A stretch of 64,000 bases of DNA, from contig CBDCNI010000001.1 in assembly GCA_965219175.1 (NCBI GenBank), forward strand, positions 62,001 through 126,000, in the 5' to 3' direction. The stretch's first letter is position 1, and each line of letters opens with the position of its first letter. The DNA is from JBBPZK01 sp965219175 (GTDB lineage Bacteria; Actinomycetota; Rubrobacteria; Rubrobacterales; Rubrobacteraceae). The position numbers and the translations under genes were made by a program. Of this stretch, positions 41,185 to 49,707 are shown one piece after another. The notes under the pieces were generated by a model. The model did no database searches. It was given only the letters and a program-made list of their open reading frames with translations, and was not told where the DNA came from.

Positions 41185-42642
41185 ATGCTTTTCAGACTAC
41201 CGTTCAGACGAAGAAGCGTGCCTATTAAGCTTGGTGGGAACGCGGTGGTCATCGGCGCGGGCATGTCCGGGCTGCTCTCGGCGCGGGTGCTGGCGGAGTG
41301 CTTCGAGAAGGTGGCGGTCCTGGATCGCGACCGGTTACCCGAGGACCCAGCGCCCCGGAGGGGCGTGCCCCAGGCCCGGCACTTGCACAGCCTGGCGGTG
41401 CGAGGCTCGGAGCTTCTGGAGGATTTCTTCCCCGGCCTGGACAGAGAGCTCGCCGACGCCGGGTGTCCCGCCGTGGATCAAGCACGGGACACAGTGACCG
41501 AAGTGCCTTCGGGACGGTTCCCCAGGTTCGATTCCGCCATCGTGATGCGGGCCGTGAGCCGGGACCTGTTGGAGTGGCGGATACGGCGCCGGCTCTCCGG
41601 AGACCCGCGGATACGCTTCGTCCCGAACCGCGAGGTGACCGGGCTCCTCTACGATAAGTCTTCGGGAAGAGCCACGGGCGTCTCTACCCGCGTCCGGGGC
41701 GGCGAGGGTCTAGAAGACTTCGCGGCGGAACTCATCGTGGACGCCTCCGGCCAGAGCTCCAGGACACCCCGGTGGCTGACGGAGCTTGGCCTGAAGGCCC
41801 CGCGCGAGACGGTCGTGGACGCCGGCCTCGGCTACGCCACGCGCTGGTACCAGGTGCCGGAGGAGTTCGAAGGGGACTGGAAGAGTCTGGCCGTCTTGCC
41901 GGAGTGGCCGGAAGAGCTGCGGGGCGGGTCCCTCCGCAGGGTAGAAGGAGACCGGTGGACGGCGGTCCTGGTCGGTATCGGCGAGAGAGACCAGCCGCCG
42001 ACGGAGCCCGAAGCTTTTCTGGAGTTCGCCCGCAGCCTGCCGAGCCCGATCATAGCGGATGCTATAGAGAAGGCGGAGCCGATCTCCCCGGTCTACGGCT
42101 ACCGGCGCACGGCCAACCGCCGCCGCCACTACGAGAAACTAGCCGGCATGCCCGAGAACCTGCTGGTCACCGGTGACGCCGCATGCGTCATGAACCCATC
42201 CTACGGCCAGGGCATGACCCTCGCGGCCCTCTGCGCTAAGGCCCTCGAAGGGAGTCTCTGGGGAGGCCGGCGCGACTTAGCCGATCTCAGCAGGGAGTTT
42301 CACCGGCAACAGGCAAAGGCCGTGGCCCCGAGCTGGACGACGACAGCGGGTAGCGACTCCCAGTGGGCGGCCGGAAGCCCGGAGGAGTTGGGATCCCTCA
42401 GAAGGTTCCTGCACCTTATCTCCGAGGAGGTCTTCCGGATGGCGGTCCGGGAGCCTAGGGTAGCCCGAACCCTGCTGGAGGTAAAAAACCTGGTCAAGCC
42501 TCCCCGCTCGCTGCTGCGTCCGGGCATCCTATTACCAGCGCTCCGCCGGACGCTCGCCGGTACTCGGAGTCTTGCGGGCTCCAAGGCCTCTCTACACAAA
42601 ACAGGCGGCCCAAAAACTTCTCTGCCAAACGGAGATCGATAG
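41185..42642 (+). CDS. FAD-dependent oxidoreductase (halogenase/hydroxylase-like)
   Basis: Product of 485 residues. FAD site VVIGAGMSGLLSARVLAE near residues 19-36, then GVPQARHLHSLAVRG and the second nucleotide motif LLVTGDAACVMNPSYGQGMTLAALCAKALE. This resembles the 2-polyprenyl-6-methoxyphenol hydroxylase/tryptophan-halogenase-like group; substrate unknown. ATG 41185 is supported by TATAAT (41172-41177) exactly seven bases upstream, a leaderless start; an earlier ATG at 41044 is not needed for the fold. Confidence 0.85.
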   Translation: MLFRLPFRRRSVPIKLGGNAVVIGAGMSGLLSARVLAECFEKVAVLDRDRLPEDPAPRRGVPQARHLHSLAVRGSELLEDFFPGLDRELADAGCPAVDQARDTVTEVPSGRFPRFDSAIVMRAVSRDLLEWRIRRRLSGDPRIRFVPNREVTGLLYDKSSGRATGVSTRVRGGEGLEDFAAELIVDASGQSSRTPRWLTELGLKAPRETVVDAGLGYATRWYQVPEEFEGDWKSLAVLPEWPEELRGGSLRRVEGDRWTAVLVGIGERDQPPTEPEAFLEFARSLPSPIIADAIEKAEPISPVYGYRRTANRRRHYEKLAGMPENLLVTGDAACVMNPSYGQGMTLAALCAKALEGSLWGGRRDLADLSREFHRQQAKAVAPSWTTTAGSDSQWAAGSPEELGSLRRFLHLISEEVFRMAVREPRVARTLLEVKNLVKPPRSLLRPGILLPALRRTLAGTRSLAGSKASLHKTGGPKTSLPNGDR

Positions 42643-42806
42643 CCGGTCCGGTGGATTACACCCGCTGTAAATAAGGGTTCGGGTGTCCACGTATAGGGTA
42701 CGCTGAGGCTCTCTTAACAGCCGGGCGAGGTTTGCGAAAAGCCTCATAGTGGGAAGTATTTCAGGACAGTAGTACTCGAACTCGTCGAAACTATATAGGG
42801 AGGCCC

Positions 42807-43319
42807 ATGTTCTTTGACAGTTGGACGTCGTTGGGGCGGACGGCGGTCGTGGGCATCCTCGCCTACATCGCGCTGGTGTTTTTGCTCCGAATCTCGGGGA
42901 AGCGCACGCTCTCGAAGATGAATGCATTCGACTTGATCGTCACGGTAGCACTGGGTTCCACGCTGGCGACCGTCTTCCTCTCGTCGACCGTCCCTCTCGT
43001 CCGCGGTGTGCTGGCGTTCGCGCTCCTGATCCTATTCCAGTACACCATCACCTGGCTCTCGGTCCGCTCCCCGGAGTTCCGTCGGCTCGTCAAAGCGGAA
43101 CCGACCCTCCTCTTCCACCAGGGAGAGTTCTTGAAGGGAGCCATGAAGCAGCAGCGCGTAACCGAGGAAGAAGTCCGGTCTTCTCTACGCACCCAGGGCG
43201 TCGCGGGCATGGAGAGCGTCGAAGCCGTGGTCCTGGAATCAGACAGCGGTTTCAGCGTGGTGATGAAGCCGGCCAACGGCCAAAAGTCCTCCCTGATCGA
43301 CGTCATGGGCCGAAACTAA
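42807..43319 (+). CDS. DUF421 membrane protein (YetF/YcaP-like)
   Basis: Product of 170 residues with three hydrophobic N-terminal segments (LGRTAVVGILAYIALVFLLR, FDLIVTVALGSTLATVF, LVRGVLAFALLILFQYTITW) and the cytoplasmic DUF421 core (KAEPTLLFHQGEFLKGAMKQQRVTEEEVRSSLRTQGV, SVEAVVLESDSGFSVV). GGGAGG precedes ATG 42807. Function unknown. Confidence 0.9.
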   Translation: MFFDSWTSLGRTAVVGILAYIALVFLLRISGKRTLSKMNAFDLIVTVALGSTLATVFLSSTVPLVRGVLAFALLILFQYTITWLSVRSPEFRRLVKAEPTLLFHQGEFLKGAMKQQRVTEEEVRSSLRTQGVAGMESVEAVVLESDSGFSVVMKPANGQKSSLIDVMGRN

Positions 43320-43440
43320 CGCCCACCTCTCTCCGCAGATCCGCTGCGTGTTGCAAAAAACATCCAACTCAAGTAATGTACACGCTCAGATGAATACATG
43401 GTCCGCGGATAAGCGGACCCTTACGTGGAGGGGGATCTTC

Positions 43441-43827
43441 ATGGAGAGACAGGGAGTGAGCGGGGCCGTGGTATCCGGTAGAGTTGGAAGGGCCGTGAAA
43501 CTCGCCCTTGTAGCCTTGCTAGTGGCGTCGAGCCTGACGCTCGCGACGCCGAGAGACGCGCAGGCGATGGCGGACAGCGACGGCTACGTGCCGGTTACCT
43601 ACGGCTGCTTCGCCGGCGGCGAGGCCGGTTTGTACAGTTGGTACTTCGACGGCTACACCACCTACGGCGCCATCACGATCAACCAATGCGCCCTACAAAG
43701 GCTGGGCGCGGGCATACAAGACTTCGCGAGGGTCCTGGCCCACGAAGAAGGCCACGCCGCCGGGCTTCCGCACAGCCTGGATCCAACAAGCATCATGTAT
43801 CCTTATCTCCTGCTGACAGGCCATTAG
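43441..43827 (+). CDS. small secreted metzincin-like zinc protease
   Basis: Product of 128 residues. Signal peptide (VKLALVALLVASSLTLATPRDAQA, cleavage about residue 42). The mature part of roughly 86 residues has the zinc motif HEEGHAAGLPH (H101, E102, H105, H111) and a Met-turn-like SIMYP, the matrixin/metzincin layout, but is much smaller than known proteases. Start ATG 43441 follows a GGAGGGGG stretch. Cysteines in YGCFAG and NQCAL could form one disulfide. Catalysis is unproven. Confidence 0.7.
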   Translation: MERQGVSGAVVSGRVGRAVKLALVALLVASSLTLATPRDAQAMADSDGYVPVTYGCFAGGEAGLYSWYFDGYTTYGAITINQCALQRLGAGIQDFARVLAHEEGHAAGLPHSLDPTSIMYPYLLLTGH

Positions 43828-43928
43828 GAGAGCGAGAAGGGAGAGGCCGACCATAAAAAGCCGTGCTCTCTCCCGTCCTCGCGTAGACTTACACCCGTAA
43901 AGACAGTCTACGCAGTGGAAGGAACCTC

Positions 43929-44378
43929 ATGGCGAAGATGCCGGAGCAAGGACAGCAGTTCCCGGAAGTACAGTTCATAACCGAGGATGGAGACAAAGTC
44001 GAAGCCGGAGACCTCACCGGACAACCGACCGTCCTCTACTTCTACCCGAAGGACGACACCCCAGGCTGCACCGCCGAAGCCTGCTCCTTCCGCGACCGCA
44101 TGGACGACTACGAACAGGCCGGCATAAAAGTCTACGGCGTCTCTTTAGATTCTCCAGAGTCTCACCGTCAATTCCGCGAGAAACATCACCTCAACTTCCC
44201 GCTCCTCACCGACGAAGATGGGAAAGCGTCGGAGGCGCTGGGAGTGCTAGGCGACCGAGGCTACGCAGAGCGGACCACCTTCCTACTAGCCCCTGACGGC
44301 AAAATCTCCCACGTCTACCCTGAAGTCTCACCCGAGACCCACGCCGACGAGATCCTGGAGGACGCGAAGTCTACTTGA
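43929..44378 (+). CDS. bcp: thioredoxin-dependent thiol peroxidase (Bcp/PrxQ)
   Basis: Product of 149 residues. Peroxidatic Cys47 in YPKDDTPGCTAEAC with resolving Cys52, the alpha-2 type PrxQ pattern; VYGVSLDSPESHRQF and FPLLTDEDG follow the family. It reduces hydrogen and organic peroxides in the cytosol using thioredoxin. Confidence 0.95.
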   Translation: MAKMPEQGQQFPEVQFITEDGDKVEAGDLTGQPTVLYFYPKDDTPGCTAEACSFRDRMDDYEQAGIKVYGVSLDSPESHRQFREKHHLNFPLLTDEDGKASEALGVLGDRGYAERTTFLLAPDGKISHVYPEVSPETHADEILEDAKST

Positions 44379-44396
44379 GAGTTCTCCGATAGTCAT

Positions 44397-44445
44397 AGCC
44401 GATCACACTTCTACTTCGAGGCGTTGCCGGTTAGTGTGATCGGCT
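44397..44445. terminator. inverted repeat between bcp and mhqO-like gene
   Basis: AGCCGATCACAC (44397-44408) and GTGTGATCGGCT (44434-44445) are perfect 12-base arms around 25 bases. It lies between two convergent genes and overlaps the last codons of the dioxygenase, a likely bidirectional terminator; T-runs are weak. Confidence 0.5.
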
Positions 44446-45388
44446 GTAGTCCGCCTTCTATCATCTCCCGGTGCTCCTCTAAAAACGGCGGAAGCGAGAG
44501 GTTTTCGCCGAGGTGCTCTACGTCTTCGTCGGTTGCGAAGCCTGGGCCGTCGGTTGCGATCTCGAACAGCACGCCGCCCGGCTCCCGGAAGTAAATAGAA
44601 CGGAAGTAATACCGATCTATAACAGGTGTCGCCCCGATTCCGGCTTCCCTCAACTTCTCGCCCCAAGCCGCGTGCTCCTCGTAGTCGGGCGCGCGAAACG
44701 CTATGTGATGGACGCCCCCGATCCCGACCTGCCGGTGCAACGACAGATCCGACCGCTCCTCCAACCGAACCTCCGCCCCGGACCCACCCGGCCCGACCTC
44801 GAAGACGGCGACCCGCCTGCCATCCCTCTCGTACTCTCCTGCCGGCCGAAACCCGAGCACCTCCGTCAGCACCCGCGCCGTCGGCTCGACGCTTCTCACA
44901 GCGAGCGTTCCGGCGTGCAACCCCCGGATAGCGACCTCCGGCGGCACGGGGCTCTCCGCATACGGGGTCCCACCCGGCACTCCACCCTCTCCGCTCTCGT
45001 CCACTAGCTCAAGGCTCTGTCCTTCCGGGTCGGTAAATGAGAGCGTGGCCCGACCTCCTCTGTCCTCGATCTCCCCGTGCCCGACACCGAACTCGTCGAA
45101 CCGCTCCGTCCACCAATCCAAAGCCTCGCGCCCCGGCACCCGAAACGCAGTCGCCGAGACCTTGCCGGCCGCAGGCGCATCAGGCCCAGCCCACGACCAG
45201 TCAAAGAAAGTCATCTCCGTCCCCGGACTACCCACCTCATCCCCGTAGAACAGATGGTAAGCCGAGACATCGTCCTGGTTCACGGTTTTCTTTACCAGCC
45301 GCAAACCCAGAACGTCAGTGTAGAAAGCGACGTTGCCGGAAGCGTTCCCGGTCACCGCCGTTACGTGGTGCAATCCGCCTAACTCCAT
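44411..45388 (-). CDS. ring-cleaving dioxygenase (MhqO-like, VOC superfamily)
   Basis: Product of 325 residues with two VOC modules: GGLHHVTAVTGNASGNVAFYTDVLGLRLVKKTVN at the start and VGIGGVHHIAFRAPDYEEHAAWGEKL later, ending YFREPGGVLFEIATDGPGF. Metal ligands H7/H8-type at the N terminus, H in GGVHHIAF and E in LFEIA. MhqO-type enzymes open quinone/hydroquinone rings. The upstream gene encodes a MarR repressor, and a related operator is in the 79-base gap. Confidence 0.9.
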   Translation of the reverse strand: MELGGLHHVTAVTGNASGNVAFYTDVLGLRLVKKTVNQDDVSAYHLFYGDEVGSPGTEMTFFDWSWAGPDAPAAGKVSATAFRVPGREALDWWTERFDEFGVGHGEIEDRGGRATLSFTDPEGQSLELVDESGEGGVPGGTPYAESPVPPEVAIRGLHAGTLAVRSVEPTARVLTEVLGFRPAGEYERDGRRVAVFEVGPGGSGAEVRLEERSDLSLHRQVGIGGVHHIAFRAPDYEEHAAWGEKLREAGIGATPVIDRYYFRSIYFREPGGVLFEIATDGPGFATDEDVEHLGENLSLPPFLEEHREMIEGGLQPITLTGNASK

Positions 45389-45426
45389 TGTGATTCTCCT
45401 CTCGAGCCCTCTGACAGTAACTCATG

Positions 45427-45440
45427 GTTTAACATTAAAC
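45427..45440 (-). promoter_or_regulatory. second MarR operator before the dioxygenase
   Basis: GTTTAACATTAAAC (6-base arms GTTTAA/TTAAAC around CA). It resembles the stronger palindrome before the MarR gene (AGTTTAG/CTAAACT core), so the same repressor probably binds both. Confidence 0.4.
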
Positions 45441-45467
45441 TTATACGGCGAAAAGAATTCTTCCTGT

Positions 45468-45914
45468 TCACAGCGCCCGGTCCAAGCTGCCCAGCAGCCG
45501 CATGAGTTGGGATCTTTCCGAGGTAGAGAGGGACGAGAACTGTTCCGCCACCAGCGCCTCGTGAACGGGGACGACTTCCTCGAACAACCGCCGTCCCTCG
45601 TCCGTGAGGAAGAGGCGGTTGGCCCGTCCGTCCGGGCGGCGCACCAGAAGCCCGCGCTTCTGGAGGCGGTCCAACATCTGGCAGACATTTCCCTTTGTTA
45701 CCAACAGCGCTTCCGCCAGTTCCTGCTGCGTCGTACCTTCGGTCCCCCCAACGCGCGCCAGTACGTCGAATTGAGCGAGGTTGAGGTCCCACCTCCTCAA
45801 ATCCTCCGTCAGAGTCCGGCTCACCTTCTGCTCCACCCGCAACAGCCGCAACCACGCAACCACCGACGCTTCTCTCAAACTGCCGCTTCCAACACCTTCA
45901 CGCTGATCTATCAT
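45468..45914 (-). CDS. MarR-family repressor (MhqR/quinone-responsive type)
   Basis: Product of 148 residues. Winged helix: LNLAQFDVLARVGGTEGTTQQELAEALLVTKGNVCQMLDRLQKRGLLVRRPDGRANRLFLTDEGRRL. One cysteine (NVCQML) in the recognition region could sense quinones by alkylation. ATG 45914 is preceded by TAAACT (seven bases) and TTGACG (17-base spacer), a leaderless promoter covered by a perfect palindrome. Followed by the mhqO-like gene. Confidence 0.9.
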   Translation of the reverse strand: MIDQREGVGSGSLREASVVAWLRLLRVEQKVSRTLTEDLRRWDLNLAQFDVLARVGGTEGTTQQELAEALLVTKGNVCQMLDRLQKRGLLVRRPDGRANRLFLTDEGRRLFEEVVPVHEALVAEQFSSLSTSERSQLMRLLGSLDRAL

Positions 45915-45919
45915 GGACA

Positions 45920-45950
45920 ATAGTTTAGTCCTAAACTATGAAGTCGTCAA
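45920..45950 (-). promoter_or_regulatory. mhqR-like promoter with palindromic operator
   Basis: ATAGTTTAG-TC-CTAAACTAT (45920-45939) is a perfect 9-base inverted repeat. It covers the -10 TAAACT (45922-45927) and most of the spacer of the promoter whose -35 TTGACG is at 45945-45950, so a bound MarR dimer would block initiation. Confidence 0.6.
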
Positions 45951-45977
45951 GGGAAGTGCGGGCGGTGTTTGGCTGGT

Positions 45978-47096
45978 TCAGGAGCCGACGAGGCGGGTCA
46001 GGCGGAGGTGTACGCCTTCGTCTTCGTCGGTGACGTAGAAAAAGCGGTCGTCGTCGGTTATGGCTATGCCTTCGACGCGCGGCAGTTCTGGGAACTCGCG
46101 GACGACCTCGGCTCTGATCGGTTCGGAGTGTTCGCCGTCCGGCGCTTCGGGGAGTTGGCATTGGAAATGGGTGGCTACGGTGTCGCGGCCGCCGGGGTAG
46201 TCCTGGAGCAAGACGCTGCCTTTGTCGCGGCTGTCTATGTTTCCGGTGACGAGGTGTAGCTTTTCGTCGTCGGGGCCGCCGGTGATGACGAGGTCCCGAA
46301 CGCCGGCGATGCTGCCGTTCTCGCCTACGGCGTCGACCACCCGGAAGCCGAAGACTTCGGGGAGTTGCTCATTGGAATCGAAGAGGCTTTCGATGCCGCC
46401 CAGTTCCACGAGGAGCGGGTAGCCGTCGGCGGAGACGGGGAAGCGGAGGCCGAGGAGGAGTGTGCCGTCGGCTCGGAAGGCGGCGCCCTCGATGTTGAGC
46501 GGGTAGTCGTCTTCGTGAACGAGACCTTTCCACTTCTTGTCCTTCTCTTCGCCGCGCTCCATCGTCTGATCTATAAACGCTTCGCGGGAGCGTTCGCCGA
46601 GCGGCATCAGGGGAGGTCCGTCGGACTTGAGAGCGTCGTTGACGAGGCGATGTAAGACGAAGCTCTTGCGCGAAATATCCATCTCGACGGCCGGGTCCTC
46701 GAAGGCGTGGCGCACGTCGGCTTCCCGGAAGCGGGCGACGAATCCTCTCTTCGGCTGAAGCGGTCCGTCCTTGCTCCCGAAGTGAGAGCCGAAAGCGTAT
46801 ACCCACTCCCCGTTGCGGGTGATGGATTCGGCGTCCTCGGTCTTGCCGTCGTCTCCGGTAGGTTCGGCGCGGAAGCGGTCGATCTCCCATCCCTCTTCCA
46901 TCTCCGAGCCGCGCTGGTGTCCGATGGCGGCGACGCAGTCCTCGATCCGGTCGTCGTCCAACACCACCCAGAACCCGATATCCCACCCGTGCGACTCCAG
47001 CAACGCCTCGTTCCGGATGGACAGGAGCCCCGAAGCCTCGTTCGGATCCAGGTTGAACTCTAGCTTTCGAAGCTCTTCGCTCTTGCCGCCCGTCAC
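45978..47096 (-). CDS. hypothetical protein, possible DUF3616-like
   Basis: Product of 372 residues from GTG 47096 behind a strong AGGAGGT. Repeated beta-rich segments such as LNIEGAAFRADGTLLLGLRFPVSADGYPLLVEL and VREFPELPRVEGIAITDDDRFFYVTDED look like propeller or DUF3616-type blades. No signal peptide or catalytic motif. Stands alone between the MarR and VKOR-like genes. Function unknown. Confidence 0.65.
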   Translation of the reverse strand: MTGGKSEELRKLEFNLDPNEASGLLSIRNEALLESHGWDIGFWVVLDDDRIEDCVAAIGHQRGSEMEEGWEIDRFRAEPTGDDGKTEDAESITRNGEWVYAFGSHFGSKDGPLQPKRGFVARFREADVRHAFEDPAVEMDISRKSFVLHRLVNDALKSDGPPLMPLGERSREAFIDQTMERGEEKDKKWKGLVHEDDYPLNIEGAAFRADGTLLLGLRFPVSADGYPLLVELGGIESLFDSNEQLPEVFGFRVVDAVGENGSIAGVRDLVITGGPDDEKLHLVTGNIDSRDKGSVLLQDYPGGRDTVATHFQCQLPEAPDGEHSEPIRAEVVREFPELPRVEGIAITDDDRFFYVTDEDEGVHLRLTRLVGS

Positions 47097-47208
47097 ACCG
47101 TACCTCCTGTAGCTACCCGAAGTATCAGCATATCATCGCCCGGCCGGACTCCCCGCTTCTGTATACTCAAGATTCGGGTGTCGGTAGCTTCGGGAAAGGA
47201 GAAACGGA

Positions 47209-47718
47209 ATGAGACCGGAAGAATTGAGCCGGCAGTTGCGTCGCGGCACGGATAGATATCTGAAGAGGCGGCGTGAGGTCGTCGGGCTCTCGCTCGCGGC
47301 GGCAGGTTCCCTCGGGCTCGTTACCCTGTACCAGATCGGCCTGATCCCACACGTCCCGGAACCGCCCCTACCCTTCCTCGACGCCGACACTGTAGACGCC
47401 GCCCCCGAAGCATACGCCAGACTCTCGATGCCCGACGGCGTCCTCGGCATCGGAAACCACACCCTCACGATGGCCCTGGCGGCGGCCGGCGGCGAGGACC
47501 GGGCAACCGAGCATCCCTGGCTCCCCCTGGCACTGGTCGCCAAAGTCGCGTTCGACGCTTTCGTGGCCTACGAAACGACGGTGGAGCAGTGGGAGGAGCA
47601 CCGGGCGTTCTGCCTGTGGTGCCTCCTCTCAGCCGGCGCGAGCGTCGTAACCGTCCCGCTCGTGCTCCCCGAGACTGGTGCCGCGCTGCGCGAGGTCTTG
47701 CGGCGGGTATCGAGTTAG
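47209..47718 (+). CDS. vitamin K epoxide reductase (VKOR)-like membrane protein
   Basis: Product of 169 residues with about four membrane segments and the active-site CxxC in FCLWCLLSAG (as in VKOR). Loop cysteines seen in full VKOR are absent, so it may only accept electrons from a partner or be a distant member. AAGGAG precedes ATG 47209. Confidence 0.65.
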   Translation: MRPEELSRQLRRGTDRYLKRRREVVGLSLAAAGSLGLVTLYQIGLIPHVPEPPLPFLDADTVDAAPEAYARLSMPDGVLGIGNHTLTMALAAAGGEDRATEHPWLPLALVAKVAFDAFVAYETTVEQWEEHRAFCLWCLLSAGASVVTVPLVLPETGAALREVLRRVSS

Positions 47719-47754
47719 TGGGGACTTCAAGCCAGGAGGAGCGGAGAGTTTAGA

Positions 47755-48672
47755 ATGACGATACCGAATCATCAGACGGTCATGCTTCCGCTGCTAGACT
47801 TCCTTTCCGATGGAGAGGAGCATCACCTTCGCCAAGCGGTCGGAGCCTTGGCCGATCACTTCGGTTTGAGTAAAGAGGAACGTCTGGATCTCCTGCCGAG
47901 CGGCAGGTACCCGACCTTCAACAACCGGATTGGTTGGGCTGGAACTTATATGAAAGAGGCCGGCCTTATCGAGAGGCCGCGTCGCGGGTATATGAAGATT
48001 ACAGACCGCGGGCTTTCAGTGCTACGGGACCGCACGGCGTCCATAGATACAAAGTTCTTGGAACGTTTCCCGGAGTTTGTCTCGTTCCGCGAAAAGAGCG
48101 GAAAACCACCCAAGCCGAAATCGCCGAAAGATAATGAGAATTTCATCGGCGAGCAGACACCGCCGGAAGCGATCGAAGCGGCCTATCAAGCCATACGCGG
48201 CAGCCTAGCTACTGAACTGCTAGAGCAGATCAAGCGTTCTTCACCCGCTTTCTTCGAGAAGTTGGTTGTCGAAGTGCTGGTGAAGATGGGATACGGCGGT
48301 ACGAGAAAGGACGCGGGCGAAGTCCTCGGTAAAAGCGGCGACGAAGGGCTAGACGGCGTTATCAACGAGGATCGGCTTGGCCTGGACGTGATCTACATCC
48401 AAGCCAAACGCTGGGAAGGGACGGTGAGTCGGCCGGAGATCCAAAAGTTCGTCGGCGCTCTTTTGGGTAGAAAGGCGAGAAAAGGTGTCTTCATAACCAC
48501 TTCGGATTTCTCGAAGCAAGCAAGAGACTACGCATCCGCCATAGAGAGCAGCGTTGTTTTAATAGACGGCGATACCCTCGCAGGGATGATGATCGACTAC
48601 GATGTGGGTACTGCGGTCGAGTCATCATACGAGATCAAACGCATAGACTCAGACTATTTCGACGAAGCCTGA
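47755..48672 (+). CDS. Mrr-type restriction endonuclease (type IV)
   Basis: Product of 305 residues. N-terminal winged helix (HHLRQAVGALADHFGLSKEERLDLLPSG), then the Mrr_cat domain: FFEKLVVEVLVKMGYGG, GDEGLDGVINED and YIQAKRW with the PD-(D/E)xK acidic and Gln/Lys residues. Mrr cuts methylated DNA. Some relatives act on m6A, so tolerance of the window's own adenine methylase would have to be by site. Confidence 0.85.
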   Translation: MTIPNHQTVMLPLLDFLSDGEEHHLRQAVGALADHFGLSKEERLDLLPSGRYPTFNNRIGWAGTYMKEAGLIERPRRGYMKITDRGLSVLRDRTASIDTKFLERFPEFVSFREKSGKPPKPKSPKDNENFIGEQTPPEAIEAAYQAIRGSLATELLEQIKRSSPAFFEKLVVEVLVKMGYGGTRKDAGEVLGKSGDEGLDGVINEDRLGLDVIYIQAKRWEGTVSRPEIQKFVGALLGRKARKGVFITTSDFSKQARDYASAIESSVVLIDGDTLAGMMIDYDVGTAVESSYEIKRIDSDYFDEA

Positions 48673-48704
48673 ACCTCTCGGTAGAAAGAACGGCAGAGTA
48701 ACTA

Positions 48705-49058
48705 TTAACGTCCCTCATCCGCTGCCGTCTCCACATCCTCGACGAGAACGCGGCCATCAGAGCCGGTGCCTTTCACGCTTGAGAGATCCACGCTGAGATC
48801 CTTCGCCCGCCTCTGCGCCGCTTCCGTGACCTCCGTATCTTCTTCGTCTGCGGCGTCCGGTGTAGGGTCCACCGGATCGGCGGAAGCGTCGTCCTGCTTG
48901 GCGAGACGCCCTTCGAGGGCGCTCAGTATCTCTCCGCTCACCCAGGCTTGATTTTGGCGCATCTCACCGATGGTCTCGGTGAGCTTCTCGTTCTGCTTCC
49001 TTAGCTTCTTTACCTCTTTGGTCAGGTTCTTTACGGCTTTATCCGTCTTCTTAGCCAC
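48705..49058 (-). CDS. coiled coil plus orphan E3-binding (peripheral subunit-binding) domain
   Basis: Product of 117 residues. The first half is a charged coiled coil (VKNLTKEVKKLRKQNEKLTETIGEMR), then an acidic linker, then TEAAQRRAKDLSVDLSSVKGTGSDGRVLVEDV, which matches the peripheral subunit-binding domain of 2-oxoacid dehydrogenase E2 proteins. No lipoyl or catalytic domain and no dehydrogenase genes nearby. Role unknown; the fold call is by pattern. Confidence 0.7.
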   Translation of the reverse strand: MAKKTDKAVKNLTKEVKKLRKQNEKLTETIGEMRQNQAWVSGEILSALEGRLAKQDDASADPVDPTPDAADEEDTEVTEAAQRRAKDLSVDLSSVKGTGSDGRVLVEDVETAADEGR

Positions 49059-49119
49059 GCCCGCAACCGCCTCTCACATCGACATCAACCGGAAATATGA
49101 CACAACCCGGCGGCCGAGG

Positions 49120-49707
49120 CTACAGCACGCTCGGCAAATACCCCGGACGCGACTTCTCGAAAGCCTCCAGGTCATCCTCGTGCGTGAGCGTGAGGCTGAT
49201 GTCGTCGAGGCCGTTCATTAGCCGGTAGCGGGCAAAGTTGTCGAAGGCGAACGGCTCCTCGAAACCGGGCGCCTTGACGACGCGGCCTTCGAGGTCGACG
49301 GATACCTGCGCTTCCGGGTTCCCGCGGACGGTGTCGAGGAGTTTCTGTACGGAGTCTTCAGGGAGTTCCACAGCGAGGAGCCCTATTTTGGCGCAGTTGT
49401 TCTTGAAGATGTCGGCGAAGGAGGGTGCTAAGATGGCCCCGAAGCCGTAGTCCTGGATGGCCCAGGGCGCGTGCTCACGGCTAGAACCGGAGCCGAAGTT
49501 CTGGCCCGCGAGCAGGACCACCGCTCCTTCGTGTTCGGGTTTGTTCATCACGAAGTCCGGGTCGTCGCGCCAACTTGAGAACAGGAACTGCCCGAATCCT
49601 GTCCGCTCTATTCGTTTGAGGGCGTCGGAGGGGACGATCTGGTCCGTATCCACGTCGTCCCAGCCGAGCGGCAACGCCTTTCCTTCCACACTCTTTACCG
49701 CCTCCAT
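49120..49707 (-). CDS. leuD: 3-isopropylmalate dehydratase small subunit
   Basis: Product of 195 residues. Aconitase swivel domain: WDDVDTDQIVPSDALKRI, NFGSGSSREHAPWAIQDYGFGAILAPSFADIF. It works with LeuC in leucine synthesis. It begins directly after the leuC stop. Confidence 0.95.
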   Translation of the reverse strand: MEAVKSVEGKALPLGWDDVDTDQIVPSDALKRIERTGFGQFLFSSWRDDPDFVMNKPEHEGAVVLLAGQNFGSGSSREHAPWAIQDYGFGAILAPSFADIFKNNCAKIGLLAVELPEDSVQKLLDTVRGNPEAQVSVDLEGRVVKAPGFEEPFAFDNFARYRLMNGLDDISLTLTHEDDLEAFEKSRPGYLPSVL

